DNA of 64,000 nucleotides from an uncultured Roseiflexaceae bacterium (GCA_937974195.1 CALJIC010000131.1:1-64000); one strand, 5' to 3'; counted from the first letter of the stretch, positions 24,911-34,210 are shown. The notes: a model not told the origin generated them from the letters alone. Made by a program: numbers and translations.

Positions 24911-27121
24911 TCATCGTACGGCCACCTCGGACACCATCAGGCTCAGGGCGCGGGAGTCGGTGCTGCCCGGGTGCTCCAGGGCCGGGACGAACGTCGGCGC
25001 CCGCAGCCGCACCTCGATCTGCTGCCGGCCCGCGAGCTCGAGCGGCACGGGGATGCGGTACACGCGCCACTCGCCGCCGGCGACGGGCAGCTGCCACGCC
25101 GGCCCGTCCCCCACCTGCACCGTGAGCGGCGTCAGCCCTTCGCGCCCGCTGGTTAGCCGCAGCTCCACCGCCGCGCCCGGCTCGATCGGCTCGGGGAGCG
25201 GCAGCACCACGCGGCCCGCGCCGGTCAGCCAGCGGAAGGAGCGCGTCGCGTCGCGCTCGCCCGCCGAGAACCCCTCGATGTAGCCGATGTCCAGCCCGCT
25301 GCCGAGCCCGACGCGGTCGGCGGGCGGCGGGCGGAGCCAGCTGAGCGCCCAGCGCTGGACATCCTCGCCGGCGATCGCCTCGATTCGCGTGATCACCGCG
25401 CTGGCGGTCGCCTCGTCGCCCCGGTCGCGGGCGATGGCGCCGAACACCAGCTCGGTGCGCCGCGAGCTGTTGCGGTCGAGCGCCGCCGCCGCCTCCTCGT
25501 GCCGGCCCTGCGCCGCGAGCGCCAGCGCCAGGCGCACCTGCGCGTCGACGAACGCCGGCTGCGCGTCGAGCGCGGCCCGGTACGCCTGCTCGGCGGCCGC
25601 GTAGTTCCCCTCGGCGTACGCCCGGTCGCCCTGGGCCATCGCCCGCTCGCGCGCCGCGCCGGCCGCGATGATCGCCGGGTAGTCCCGGTAGGTCACGAGC
25701 AGGGCGACGAACGCCACGACTAAGGCAAAAGGCAAAAGGTACAAGGCAAAAGAGGCACTTCCTTTTGCCTTTTGCCTTTTACCTTTTACATTCGCCAGCG
25801 TTCCCGCGCCGTACAGCGCGAGCAGCGTCCAGAGCGGCAGCAGGTAGCGCGGCTCGACGTGGAAGATCAGCACGGTGAGCAGCGAGTAGCCGATCCAGGC
25901 CAGGAAGAAGAGCCGGTTGTGCAGCCCTTCGCGCAGCGCGCCCGCCAGCCCCCACAGCCCGGCCCCCGTCGCGACCAGCCACATGGCGTCGCCGATCAGC
26001 CCGATCGCCGCGGTCTCGCTCAGCGGCCGGGTGAAGAAGCTCTGCTTGACGTAATAGTCCTCGATGTACTGCGCCTTCCAGATATGGCGGAAGGTGGACC
26101 ACATCGGCCGGAAGGGCCGCAGCGGGTCGGCCGCCAGGATCTCGCGCGCCCGCTCCAGCGCGTATAGGTGCCGGTCGGCCTGCGGGAGCCGCCGCAGCGT
26201 CTCGATGTTCTCGACGCGCTTGCTCACGCTGTCGAGGTCCAGCCACAGGTTGATCTGCCCCAGCGTGTCCACCGGGATGAAGCGCTGGTACACCAGGTAG
26301 TTGCGCAGCGTCCACGGGCCGACCACGGCGAGGCAGCAGGCGACGACGACCGCGCAGGCGCGGAGGGTCGCGGGCCAGGAGCGCTCACGGGCGCCGCCCT
26401 CAGTCCTCGCTGCTTGGCTCTTGGCCCCCAGCTGCCGCAGCACCAGCCAGCCCACCACGAAGGCCAGCGAGTACAGCGCGGGGGAGCGGGTGAGCGCCGC
26501 GAGGCCGAGCGCCAGGCCGGACAGCGCCAGGTCGCGCAGCCGCCCGGAGCTGTCGAAGCGCAGCAGCAGCCAGAGATGCGTCAGGAACAGGAACAGGTAG
26601 AGCAGCTCGCTGAACAGCACGCTCGCCGCCTCGATGAACGGGAACCACAGCGCCAGGAAGGCGGCGAAGATCAAGCCGGCCCGCTCGCTCGCGAACAGCC
26701 GCCGCGCGGCCCCGTAGCCGGCGAGCACCGTGAGCGCCGCGACCCCGGTCTGGGCCAGCTGCACCAGCAGCACGCCCAGCTGCGGCTGCCCGAGCGCCAG
26801 CGCCACCCGCAGCCACGCGGCGAAGAAGAAGACGTGCAGCGGCGGCCGGATGAGCCACGCGTCGTCGATGTACTGCCCGGTCACCGCCAGCCGCAGCGCG
26901 CGCTGGTAGTAGTCGCCGTCGTCCGCGTTCGAGAAGCGCGGGTCGAGCGGCGTGAAGCTGATCAGCCACAGCCGCAGCGCGATCCCGGCGACCACCAGCA
27001 GCGCGAGCGCCACGTGGCCGGTGAGCGCGGAGCGGCCGGCGAGCGCTGACGTGAGCCGGGTGAGGCGCGGCTGCGCCAGGCGTGCAGCCGAGATCGGCAG
27101 GCGGAGGTCGAGTCGCTTCAT
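24911..27121 (-). CDS. Large GT-C (GT39/ArnT-like) membrane glycosyltransferase with TPR and beta-rich tail
   Basis: 736 residues. The first hydrophobic helix is followed by FSNADDGDYYQRALRLAVTG, an acidic luminal loop with Asp pairs like the catalytic loop of GT39/GT83 enzymes. About 10-11 helices up to residue 470. Then a TPR-like part (QGDRAYAEGNYAAAEQAYRA) and a C-terminal beta-rich domain (LPEPIEPGAAVELRL). Residues near 440-465 (VKGKRQKAKGSAS...) are encoded by an AT-rich inverted repeat (25722-25778). Start overlaps the upstream gene by one base (TGATG). Confidence 0.78.
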   Translation of the reverse strand: MKRLDLRLPISAARLAQPRLTRLTSALAGRSALTGHVALALLVVAGIALRLWLISFTPLDPRFSNADDGDYYQRALRLAVTGQYIDDAWLIRPPLHVFFFAAWLRVALALGQPQLGVLLVQLAQTGVAALTVLAGYGAARRLFASERAGLIFAAFLALWFPFIEAASVLFSELLYLFLFLTHLWLLLRFDSSGRLRDLALSGLALGLAALTRSPALYSLAFVVGWLVLRQLGAKSQAARTEGGARERSWPATLRACAVVVACCLAVVGPWTLRNYLVYQRFIPVDTLGQINLWLDLDSVSKRVENIETLRRLPQADRHLYALERAREILAADPLRPFRPMWSTFRHIWKAQYIEDYYVKQSFFTRPLSETAAIGLIGDAMWLVATGAGLWGLAGALREGLHNRLFFLAWIGYSLLTVLIFHVEPRYLLPLWTLLALYGAGTLANVKGKRQKAKGSASFALYLLPFALVVAFVALLVTYRDYPAIIAAGAARERAMAQGDRAYAEGNYAAAEQAYRAALDAQPAFVDAQVRLALALAAQGRHEEAAAALDRNSSRRTELVFGAIARDRGDEATASAVITRIEAIAGEDVQRWALSWLRPPPADRVGLGSGLDIGYIEGFSAGERDATRSFRWLTGAGRVVLPLPEPIEPGAAVELRLTSGREGLTPLTVQVGDGPAWQLPVAGGEWRVYRIPVPLELAGRQQIEVRLRAPTFVPALEHPGSTDSRALSLMVSEVAVR
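25722..25778. repeat. AT-rich inverted repeat inside a coding gene
   Basis: AAGGCAAAAGGCAAAAGG (25722-25739) and its exact complement (25761-25778) around a partial third copy; related TTTTACCTTTTACA runs to 25790. In frame with the glycosyltransferase gene. Base composition is sharply unlike the flanking GC-rich code. Confidence 0.9.
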
Positions 27122-29676
27122 CAGTTCAGCCGCACGAGGGTGTAGCGCCCCGCCGCACCGAGCGCCTCTCCGGCGCCCGGCGGCGGCCCGAGCTCAGCGG
27201 ACCACAGCAGGTACTGCGCGCCGCTCGCCCGCAGGCTCTCCGGGTCGTCGCCCGCCGGCTCGGGCAGCACAAGATGGGCGATCGCCGAGTACTTCGCCAG
27301 GGCCAGCCCGGCCTCATCGCCCCGCGCGGCTCGTATCACCAGCCGCTCGCCCGGCCGCAGCGTGGCCTGCACCAGCTGCGCGGCGGCGAGCGCCTCGGCC
27401 GGCTGCCCCGGGGTCTCCGCGTCCGGCTGCGGGCGGACGACGTAGGTCACGCCGCTCGCGAAGCCGCCCCACAGCAGCGCGCCCGCCAGCATCACCGCCA
27501 GCGCCAGCGGCCTCGACCGCTCCCGCGCCGAGCGCTCGATCAGCCACACGCACGCCCAGGCGGCCGCGATCGCGTAGACCGGCGCAAGCGGCAGGAAGAA
27601 GCGCGGCAGCGTCAGCCCGACCGCGATCGCCGCGACGTACAGCAGGACGAACAGCACGAGGAAGGAAGCGAAGGGGCGATCCGCCCCGTCCGCGCCGGCC
27701 GCTGGCCGCCTGACGCTCCGGACCAGCCAGCCGATCATCCCCGCCACCGCCAGCCAGTTGGCCGGGAAGCCCAGCAGCCGCAGCTGTATGGCGCGCCCGA
27801 ACTCGCCTGTGTCCTCCGCCCCGGTGCCGAAGAAGGCGCGCACGTTCGCCCACCAGCTTGCCGCCAGCCGCCCCGGGTCCTGGAGCGCCACCGCGGCGAA
27901 CGAGATGTCGTCCTGCTGCTCGCCCCAGCGGCCCCAGTCCCCGTCGCCGTAGACCGCCAGCCAGACGTTCTTCGCGTGCAGGCTGTAGAGCGGCTGGCCG
28001 GTATCGCGCAGGTTGACGATCACCTGGGGGAGGATGGCGAGCGCGAACGCGAGGGTGAAGACCGCGAGCCGCCTGCGGGCCGCGGGGTCCAGGCTGGCCG
28101 CGGCCGAGCGCAGCAGGCCGAGGAGACGCTCGCCGGGCCCGGCCGGCGGCGCCGGGGCGCCTTCGACTCTCACCCGCTGGTCCCCGGCCGCCAGCGCCGC
28201 CCACCCGAGCGGCAGCAGCAGAACGCCGGGGTGGCGCACGAGAAACGCGGCCCCGCCCGCCAGGCCCGCGGCGGCGCACAGCGCGATCGGCAGCCGGTTC
28301 GGCGTCCCTTCCTGGCCGCCCGCGCGACGAGCCGCCAGAAGGAGCGCCAGCGTCAGGGCGCACAGGGCCGCGAACGGCATGTCGCTGCCGACGTAGAGCG
28401 CGTACTGGACGACGAAGGGGCTCAGGGCCAGGGCGGCGAGCGCGATCAGCGCCGCGCCGCGGCCGAGCAGCGAGCGCGCCAGCCACCAGGTCGCCGCCAG
28501 CATGAGCGCCCCGCTGAGCGCCGCGAGCGCCCGCGCGGCGAGAAACGGGTTGCCCTGCGCCAGCGGCGTGGCCAGCCACAGCAGCAGCGGGTAGCCGAGG
28601 TTGTAGAAGCCGTCGGCCCGGAACACCTCAGCGGCGTCGAAGGCGCGCGTCGCGAACACGCGGAAGTCCTTCTCGACGCCCGGGATCGAGAGCGTGAGGT
28701 GCTGCCCGGCCGCCACCAGCACTGCGGCGGTCCACACCCCGATGCCGCCCGCCGCGGCGGCATCCGGCAGCCACGGCGCGCGCCGCGCCACAGCCGGCGC
28801 GTATCGCAGCGCCAGCAGCCCCGCCAGCACCAGGCAGATCGCCTGCGGGAGCCGGCGCAGCGGGTAGGGGTAGGGCAGCTGGAAGCGGTAGAGCGCCAGG
28901 TACGCGAGGCACATCGCCAGCAGCCCCAGCACGAGCGCCCGCCGGCTGACGAGGGCCGCCGGCCTCCCGTCCGGGGGCGTCTGCCCGCCGGGCGCCCGAC
29001 GCAGCAGCGCGTAGAGCATGCCGCCGGCCAGGGCGGCGTAGGCCAGCTGCGCCGGGTAGGGCGCGATCGGCGGCGGCCCGGCGGAGTACGTCGCGCTATC
29101 CAGCAGCACGCCGACCTGCCGGGCATCGTCGGCGCTGAGGCGCGCGGTGTCGGTGCGGATCTCGAGCACCACGTCGCTCGGCCTGAGCGCGCCCCCGGCG
29201 ATCGCGAAGGTGTGCTCCTGCCACTCCTGGCCGGCCTGGAAGCTTGCGAGCTCGGTTCCGCTGCTCGATACGCGCACCGTCGGCGCGGGCCCGTCTGCGC
29301 GCCACCCCCGCAGCCGCAGCGTCACGCGCGCCGGGAAGCCGAGCTGTGGGAACACCAGGTACGAGATGTCGCGCGTCCAGCGCGCGGCGCCGTCCGATCC
29401 GGCCAGGTACGGCCGGCCGCCCGGCTGATCCGCCCGCTCGGGGTCGTAGAAGCCCTGGACGTAGGCGGAGTCGTACCCGCCGACGTTCACCAGGTGAGTC
29501 GCGGGGAGCTGCGTGCACAGCGCGATCAGCAGCGCGGCCAGGAGCGCCGCGGCCACGGCGCCGGCCGCCGTGGAGCCGCCAATGCGCGCGGAACGCCAGG
29601 AGTGCTCGGTCGAGGCAGCCCTGGCGCTCCGGGTGTCGTGGCGCGTATGTGACTCAGCGGTCAGATCGCCTTTCAT
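27121..29676 (-). CDS. Very large GT-C-like membrane glycosyltransferase
   Basis: 851 residues, ATG at 29676. One N-terminal helix is followed by an extracytoplasmic beta-rich domain of about 170 residues (VNVGGYDSAYVQGFYDPERA, later TVRVSSSGTELASFQAGQEW). A long polytopic region with about 12 helices follows, containing SIPGVEKDFRVFATRAFDAA and SDMPFAALCALTLALLLAAR. A soluble tail ends the protein. Architecture fits lipid-linked-sugar glycosyltransferases of GT39/GT83 type; donor and acceptor unknown. Stop and next start share a base at 27121. Confidence 0.7.
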   Translation of the reverse strand: MKGDLTAESHTRHDTRSARAASTEHSWRSARIGGSTAAGAVAAALLAALLIALCTQLPATHLVNVGGYDSAYVQGFYDPERADQPGGRPYLAGSDGAARWTRDISYLVFPQLGFPARVTLRLRGWRADGPAPTVRVSSSGTELASFQAGQEWQEHTFAIAGGALRPSDVVLEIRTDTARLSADDARQVGVLLDSATYSAGPPPIAPYPAQLAYAALAGGMLYALLRRAPGGQTPPDGRPAALVSRRALVLGLLAMCLAYLALYRFQLPYPYPLRRLPQAICLVLAGLLALRYAPAVARRAPWLPDAAAAGGIGVWTAAVLVAAGQHLTLSIPGVEKDFRVFATRAFDAAEVFRADGFYNLGYPLLLWLATPLAQGNPFLAARALAALSGALMLAATWWLARSLLGRGAALIALAALALSPFVVQYALYVGSDMPFAALCALTLALLLAARRAGGQEGTPNRLPIALCAAAGLAGGAAFLVRHPGVLLLPLGWAALAAGDQRVRVEGAPAPPAGPGERLLGLLRSAAASLDPAARRRLAVFTLAFALAILPQVIVNLRDTGQPLYSLHAKNVWLAVYGDGDWGRWGEQQDDISFAAVALQDPGRLAASWWANVRAFFGTGAEDTGEFGRAIQLRLLGFPANWLAVAGMIGWLVRSVRRPAAGADGADRPFASFLVLFVLLYVAAIAVGLTLPRFFLPLAPVYAIAAAWACVWLIERSARERSRPLALAVMLAGALLWGGFASGVTYVVRPQPDAETPGQPAEALAAAQLVQATLRPGERLVIRAARGDEAGLALAKYSAIAHLVLPEPAGDDPESLRASGAQYLLWSAELGPPPGAGEALGAAGRYTLVRLN

Positions 29677-29796
29677 CCCTTGCCTTTGCGCTCTCCGCGC
29701 GAGTCTAGCACACTTCCGCGCTTCCGGCAAAGCTGCGCGGCGGACGCGTGCCGTATTTCGCTGCGCGGCTGGGCCCGCCGGCCATGAGAAATCGTG

Positions 29797-29802
29797 TACA
29801 AT
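29797..29802 (+). promoter_or_regulatory. Candidate -10 (TACAAT) for the second phosphofructokinase
   Basis: TACAAT about 65 bp before the start at 29866. No clear -35. Confidence 0.35.
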
Positions 29803-29865
29803 AGGCGCGGCTGGCATGGAAGATCGGCATCGCACTACACAAATGCTTCAGGAGGATCATTGGCT

Positions 29866-31023
29866 ATGCGGATCGGTATTCTGACGGGCGGCGGTGACGT
29901 TCCGGGGCTGAACCCGTGCATCAAGGCGGTCGTCAACCGCTGCGCCGATGCCGGTATCGAGGTTATCGGCATCCGCCGCGGCTGGGGCGGCCTGCTGAAC
30001 TACAACATCGACGACCCGGAAAGCGCCTCCGAGTGGATAGAGCCGCTCACCAAGACGAGCGTGCGGACGATCGACCGCTACGGCGGCACGCACCTGCACA
30101 CCTCGCGCACGAACCCCGCCAGAGTCCGCCCCTCGGACATGCCGGAGTTCCTGAAGGGCTCCTTCCCCTTCACCGGCGAGAAGCAGACTGCAGACTGCAC
30201 CCCGCACGTGCTGCGCGTCCTCGAGCACCTGCGCATCGATACGCTCATCCCGATCGGTGGCGACGACACCCTCTCCTATGCTGTGCGCATGCACCAGGAG
30301 GGCGTGCGCGTGATCTCCATTCCGAAGACGATGGATAACGATGTCTTCGGCACCGACTACTGCATCGGCTTCTCCACCGCGGTCACCCGCAGCGTCGAGT
30401 TCATCAACGCGCTGCGCACCCCGAGCGGCTCGCACGAGCGCATCGCTGTGATCGAGCTGTTCGGCCGGAACTCGGGCGAGACCGCGCTGATCTCGGCGTA
30501 CCTGGCGGACGTGGACCGGGCGGTGATCTCGGAGGTGCCGTTCGACGTCGAGCGCCTGGCCTGGATGCTGGTCGAGGACCGCAAGCGCAACCCCTCGAAC
30601 TACGCGATCTGCGTCGTCTCTGAGGGCGCCTCGATGATCGGCGGCCAGGTGGTGGAGTATGGCCAGGAGGACGCCTACGGCCACAGGAAGCTGGGCGGCA
30701 TCGGCATGATCACCGGCGAGGCGATCAAGAACATCACCGGGGTGGATATCGTCCACCAGCAGCTGGCCTACCTGATGCGCGCCGGCGCGCCGGACAGCCT
30801 GGATCGCATGGTGGCGATCAGCTACGGCAACCTGGCCGTTGACCAGCTGCTGCAGGGCCACAGCGGGCGCATGGTGGCGCTGCAGAACGGCCAGTACACC
30901 ACGGTGCCGGCGGACACCTGCATCCAGGGGGTGAAGCGGGTCGACGTCGAGGAGCTGTACGACGAGGTGAACTACCGCCCGCGCGTCAAGCACCCGCTCG
31001 GCAAGCCGATGTTCCTGTACTAG
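29866..31023 (+). CDS. Phosphofructokinase, PPi-type residues
   Basis: 385 residues from ATG 29866; TTG at 29860, closer to AGGAGG (29850-29855), is an alternative start. N-terminal MRIGILTGGGDVPGLNPCIK. IGGDDTLSY has Asp134 at the position equal to E. coli 104, and PKTMDND has Lys154 at position 124: the Asp/Lys pair that defines pyrophosphate-dependent enzymes. An insertion (LHTSRTNPARVRPSDMPEFL) precedes the active site. It would interconvert fructose 6-phosphate and 1,6-bisphosphate, reversibly if PPi is the donor. Stands alone on plus strand, divergent from the glycosyltransferase cluster. Confidence 0.9.
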   Translation: MRIGILTGGGDVPGLNPCIKAVVNRCADAGIEVIGIRRGWGGLLNYNIDDPESASEWIEPLTKTSVRTIDRYGGTHLHTSRTNPARVRPSDMPEFLKGSFPFTGEKQTADCTPHVLRVLEHLRIDTLIPIGGDDTLSYAVRMHQEGVRVISIPKTMDNDVFGTDYCIGFSTAVTRSVEFINALRTPSGSHERIAVIELFGRNSGETALISAYLADVDRAVISEVPFDVERLAWMLVEDRKRNPSNYAICVVSEGASMIGGQVVEYGQEDAYGHRKLGGIGMITGEAIKNITGVDIVHQQLAYLMRAGAPDSLDRMVAISYGNLAVDQLLQGHSGRMVALQNGQYTTVPADTCIQGVKRVDVEELYDEVNYRPRVKHPLGKPMFLY

Positions 31024-31075
31024 GGCGCGCCCGCAGGCTCGGTTCGCGGGTACGCCCCCGGCGCGGGCTCTTCTG

Positions 31076-31182
31076 GGGAGGCTTCGCCTCCCGGGGCCTT
31101 CCGCGGCTCTGCGGCGACACGTCGCCGCAGAGCCGCGAGGAAATGAAAGATCGCGGTCGGCCGCAGGCCCGCCGGACCTCCC
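31076..31182. repeat. Family 2 hairpin next to a family 1 palindrome
   Basis: GGGAGGC-TTC-GCCTCCC (31076-31092), then the long palindrome CGCGGCTCTGCGGCGAC (31102-31118)/complement (31121-31137) with AC as loop, then a degenerate linker (GGCCGCAGGCCC, GGACCTCCC) to 31182. No tandem array follows here. Lies in the 264-bp gap after the PPi-type PFK. Confidence 0.85.
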
Positions 31183-31236
31183 GCTCGCGAGGGCGGTGGA
31201 GAGAGGGTACTGGTTACGGCCCGCCAGACCCAGGCG

Positions 31237-31245
31237 TGCTATAAT
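31237..31245 (+). promoter_or_regulatory. Extended -10 promoter for def
   Basis: TGCTATAAT with perfect TATAAT (31240-31245), 42 bp before the def start. Confidence 0.6.
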
Positions 31246-31287
31246 GCTGCCGGATCATTTAAGGATAAAGATAGAAAGAACAGAGCA

Positions 31288-31860
31288 ATGGCGATTCGTC
31301 GTATCCTACGTATAGATGACCCTGAGGACCAGAAGATTCTGAAGACGCGCGGCCACCCGGTGCGGCTCCCCAACCCGGCGCTCCGGCAGCTCATCGCCGA
31401 CATGTTCGAGACCATGCACGCGGTGAACGGGGTCGGCCTCGCCGCGCCCCAGATCGGCCTCTCGCAGCGGCTCGCGGTGATCAGCATCCCGCCGACGGTC
31501 GAGGAGCGCGAGGACGGCACGCTCGTCGAGGTCGCCCCCGGCGAGGACTACGTGCTGATCAACCCGGAGATCGTCAAGGCGAGCGACCAGGAGGTCATCG
31601 GGCAGGAGGGATGCCTCAGCCTGCCGGGCTGGTACGGCGATGTTCCGCGCGCCTCGTGGGTCACGGTTGAGTACCAGGATCTCGACGGGCGCCGCCACCG
31701 CATCCGGCGCGCCTCTGGCCTGCTCGGCCGCGCGCTCCAGCACGAGATCGACCACCTCGATGGCATTCTGTTCACCGAGCGCATTCGCGATCTGTCCACC
31801 CTCAGGGATTACCGCTCCCAGCCGGCAGATGAGCTAGGCGAGCGTGTCGAGGCGTCGTAG
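31288..31860 (+). CDS. def: Peptide deformylase
   Basis: 190 residues. The three family motifs are intact: GVGLAAPQIG (48-57), EGCLSLPG with metal ligand Cys109, and HEIDHLDG with ligands His152 and His156 and catalytic Glu153. Removes the N-formyl group from new proteins at the ribosome. Monocistronic under its own promoter; no fmt gene follows, unlike many genomes. Confidence 0.97.
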   Translation: MAIRRILRIDDPEDQKILKTRGHPVRLPNPALRQLIADMFETMHAVNGVGLAAPQIGLSQRLAVISIPPTVEEREDGTLVEVAPGEDYVLINPEIVKASDQEVIGQEGCLSLPGWYGDVPRASWVTVEYQDLDGRRHRIRRASGLLGRALQHEIDHLDGILFTERIRDLSTLRDYRSQPADELGERVEAS

Positions 31861-32282
31861 TCGCGCCCCGAGCGCGGCTCGAGCCGGTCGGTGCGGCCGA
31901 GCTCTGCCTGGCCCTCCGCAGGTGTGCGGCTAAGGTAGAAGAAAAGACAGCGCCAACGACGGCCGCCGTATCCTATGCCTACGTTAATTCACGGAAGAAC
32001 GCCCGACATGGTGCGGCGGCCGCCCTCGTCTATCGCCCCTCGATGTGGGCGAGCGGTCGGCTGCCGGGCCTCGACGCAGCGGCTGAAGACGGCGCCGCGT
32101 CAGGCCCCTAGCTCCCGAGCGCCGAATGTCTCGCCCCGCGCCCTGTCATATCCCTGTCCCCGCTTCAGCGCCCCTTCCTCTCGCCGCCGGGCGGCGGAAG
32201 AAGCGGTTCTGGGGAGAAGCGCCTCCCCGGCCAACCTCATAGATCCTGTAAACGACTCTGAACTGCTCAGGAGCAAGCTGGA
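31861..32282. other. 422-bp intergenic region
   Basis: No supported gene. Near 32180-32225 the string GGGCGGCGGAAGAAGCGGTTC and GGGGAGAAGCGCCTCCCC look like an eroded family 2 repeat. AGGAG before 32283 serves the next gene. Confidence 0.5.
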
Positions 32283-33356
32283 ATGACCGAGAAGCGACTG
32301 CGCGTCGGTGTGATCGGCGCCGGAGTGGGCGCCGCGCACGTCGAGGGGTACACGGCGCTGCCGAACGTCGAGGTGCTGGCGATCGCTGGGCTCGACGACG
32401 ATCGGGTGCAGCGCCTCGCCGCCAAACACGGTGTGCCGCGCACCTTCCGCGAGTATACCGACCTGCTCAAGGTCGATGAGATCGATGCCGTCAGCGTGTG
32501 TGTCCCGAACGCGCTCCACGCGCGCGTGACGATCGACGCGCTGGCGGCCGGCAAGCACGTGCTGGTCGAGAAGCCGCTCGCGCGCAACGCCGCCGAGGGC
32601 AGCGAGATGCTCGCCGCCGCCCGCGAGCACGGCAAGATCCTGATGGTCGCCTTCAACCATCGCCAGCGCAACGATGTGCAGTGGCTCAAGCAGTACATCG
32701 ACAGCGGCGCGCTCGGCCGGATCTACTACGCGAAGGCCTACTGGATGCGCCGCCAGGGGATCCCGGGCCTCGGCAGCTGGTTCGTGAACAAGGAGCAGGC
32801 CGGCGGCGGCCCGCTGATCGACCTCGGCGTCCACATCCTCGACATCGCCATGTTCCTGATGGGCGAGCCGCGGCCGCTCGCCGTCAGCGCCAACACCTAC
32901 GCCGAGTTCGGGCCGCGTGGGCTCAAGGGCTGGGGCTGGCGGCGATCCACCGGCGCCTCGGTCAAGTACGAGGTCGAGGACCTCGCCACGGCGTTCGTTC
33001 GCCTGGAGGGCGGGGCGACGCTGCTGCTCGAGGCGAGCTGGGCCACGCACAGCTCGGCCGGCGACGACTACGGGGTGGTGCTGTACGGCACCGAGGGCGG
33101 CGCCGAGCTGACGATCAAGAACTACGGGCACGAGAACACGGTGCGGCTGTTCACCGACGCCGCCGGCCTGCCGGTGGACTCGGCGCCGTTCATCCCGCGC
33201 GGCGGCGGCCACGTCCAGGTGATCGAGCGCTTCGTGGCCGCGATCCTCGATGGCGCCCCGGCGGTGCCGAGCGCGGAGGACGGGCTGCGGCGCGCGCAGG
33301 TGATCGATGCCTGCTACCGATCGGCGGCGGAGGGCCGCGAGGTCGCAGTCGAGTAG
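32283..33356 (+). CDS. Gfo/Idh/MocA-family oxidoreductase
   Basis: 357 residues. Rossmann motif GVIGAGVGAAHVEGY near the N-terminus, VCVPNALHARVTIDALAAGK and VEKPLARNAAEG with the family Lys, then GGGPLIDLGVHILDIAMFLM with the usual His of the catalytic region. Different subgroup from the one at 20554. Substrate unknown. Ends 10 bp before a strong hairpin. Confidence 0.92.
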   Translation: MTEKRLRVGVIGAGVGAAHVEGYTALPNVEVLAIAGLDDDRVQRLAAKHGVPRTFREYTDLLKVDEIDAVSVCVPNALHARVTIDALAAGKHVLVEKPLARNAAEGSEMLAAAREHGKILMVAFNHRQRNDVQWLKQYIDSGALGRIYYAKAYWMRRQGIPGLGSWFVNKEQAGGGPLIDLGVHILDIAMFLMGEPRPLAVSANTYAEFGPRGLKGWGWRRSTGASVKYEVEDLATAFVRLEGGATLLLEASWATHSSAGDDYGVVLYGTEGGAELTIKNYGHENTVRLFTDAAGLPVDSAPFIPRGGGHVQVIERFVAAILDGAPAVPSAEDGLRRAQVIDACYRSAAEGREVAVE

Positions 33357-33365
33357 CGCTGAAAC

Positions 33366-33398
33366 GTGCGCGGCGCCGGCGTTGCCGGCGCCGCGCAC
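33366..33398. terminator. Perfect 15-bp hairpin between convergent genes
   Basis: GTGCGCGGCGCCGGC (33366-33380), GTT, GCCGGCGCCGCGCAC (33384-33398), between convergent stops at 33356 and 33417. No T-run, but strength and place fit a bidirectional terminator. Confidence 0.75.
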
Positions 33399-33416
33399 AT
33401 CAGCTTGAGGCGGAGA

Positions 33417-33938
33417 CTACTGCGCTAACCACCGCCGCATCGTCAGGCGGCGCAGGAAGGAGCGCGGCCTCGTCCGGTAGAAGGGGTCGGTCTGCTTGAG
33501 CTGCCGGCGCCTCTCGAGGCTCGACCCGTCCAGGAGCCCGCGCACGAACTGCTTCAGGTCCCCCAGCGTCGCCGCCTTATCCGCCAGCACCAGCACCCAC
33601 GCCTCGCGCGTCCGCGGGAGAGGACCGAACGGGTACATGTGGCTCTCGATCGCCCGGCAGACCTCGGGCGGCTCGCCCAGGTCGGCGGCCCAGCGGGCTG
33701 CGATCTTGCCGTGCGTGGTCAGCGTGCCCAGGCGCGAGTCGATGTCGTGAATGATCGCCGCCCGCAGGCAGATGCGCTGGTCGGCGCCCAGCAGCCGCGC
33801 GAAGCGGTACGAGTACTTCACGGAGCGCATCAGGTGGTCGTGCTTGGGGATGCTGTGGTGCATGTGGTCGCGCGTCTCGACGACCTTCGGGTGGGATAGC
33901 AGGTCTGCGATGTGCTGCTCCACAGTTCCGTGCTGCAT
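33417..33938 (-). CDS. HD-domain hydrolase
   Basis: 173 residues. HD pattern: His35 (KHDHLMRSVKYSY), His64-Asp65 (AIIHDIDSRLG), His100 and Asp120 (VLADKAATL). Small single-domain HD phosphohydrolases act on nucleotides or phosphorylated metabolites; here the substrate is unknown. C-terminal tail is Arg-rich (SFLRRLTMRRWLAQ). Transcribed alone; two -10 candidates lie upstream. Confidence 0.85.
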   Translation of the reverse strand: MQHGTVEQHIADLLSHPKVVETRDHMHHSIPKHDHLMRSVKYSYRFARLLGADQRICLRAAIIHDIDSRLGTLTTHGKIAARWAADLGEPPEVCRAIESHMYPFGPLPRTREAWVLVLADKAATLGDLKQFVRGLLDGSSLERRRQLKQTDPFYRTRPRSFLRRLTMRRWLAQ

Positions 33939-34017
33939 CGGTTCTCGTCGCCTCCTCGTGGTGGTCGCCGCAGCCTGGTATATCGCGCCGCGGCGGGCGC
34001 ATGACTGAAGCTCGCCC

Positions 34018-34026
34018 GTTATAGCA
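34018..34026 (-). promoter_or_regulatory. Extended -10 promoter for HD protein
   Basis: Minus strand TGCTATAAC (34026-34018), about 80 bp before the start at 33938. Confidence 0.5.
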
Positions 34027-34135
34027 TGCTCTGCTCGGACGAGAAAGTCCCCGTTGGTCCTATTTGGTGTCGGATGCTCGGTGGAGCCTGGGAGGGGACG
34101 CGCGTCTGGGCCAGGTCCGTGTTCCGATCACGGGT

Positions 34136-34144
34136 AGTATAGCA
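34136..34144 (-). promoter_or_regulatory. Second upstream extended -10 (minus)
   Basis: Minus strand TGCTATACT (34144-34136) between meaB and the HD gene. Could be a distal promoter of the HD gene. Confidence 0.4.
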
Positions 34145-34210
34145 GAAGTTTGCCCCGGTTTGGATGACACTTCGCTCAGGCGAGGCGGTGTCTGGCCGAC
34201 AGTTGATTCA

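Noticed and set aside
26168..29652. Plus-strand open frames opposite the two glycosyltransferase genes
   Set aside because: Arg/Gln/Pro-rich shadow translation without any domain; the minus-strand genes have start context and coherent membrane topology.
31861..32282. Possible riboswitch or structural RNA in the 422-bp gap
   Set aside because: No B12, SAM, TPP, glycine or T-box core could be found by eye, and part of it is an eroded repeat.
34064..34200. Possible tRNA or small RNA between meaB and the HD gene
   Set aside because: No cloverleaf with T-loop GGTTCRA could be formed; minus-strand -10 boxes explain the AT-rich patches.
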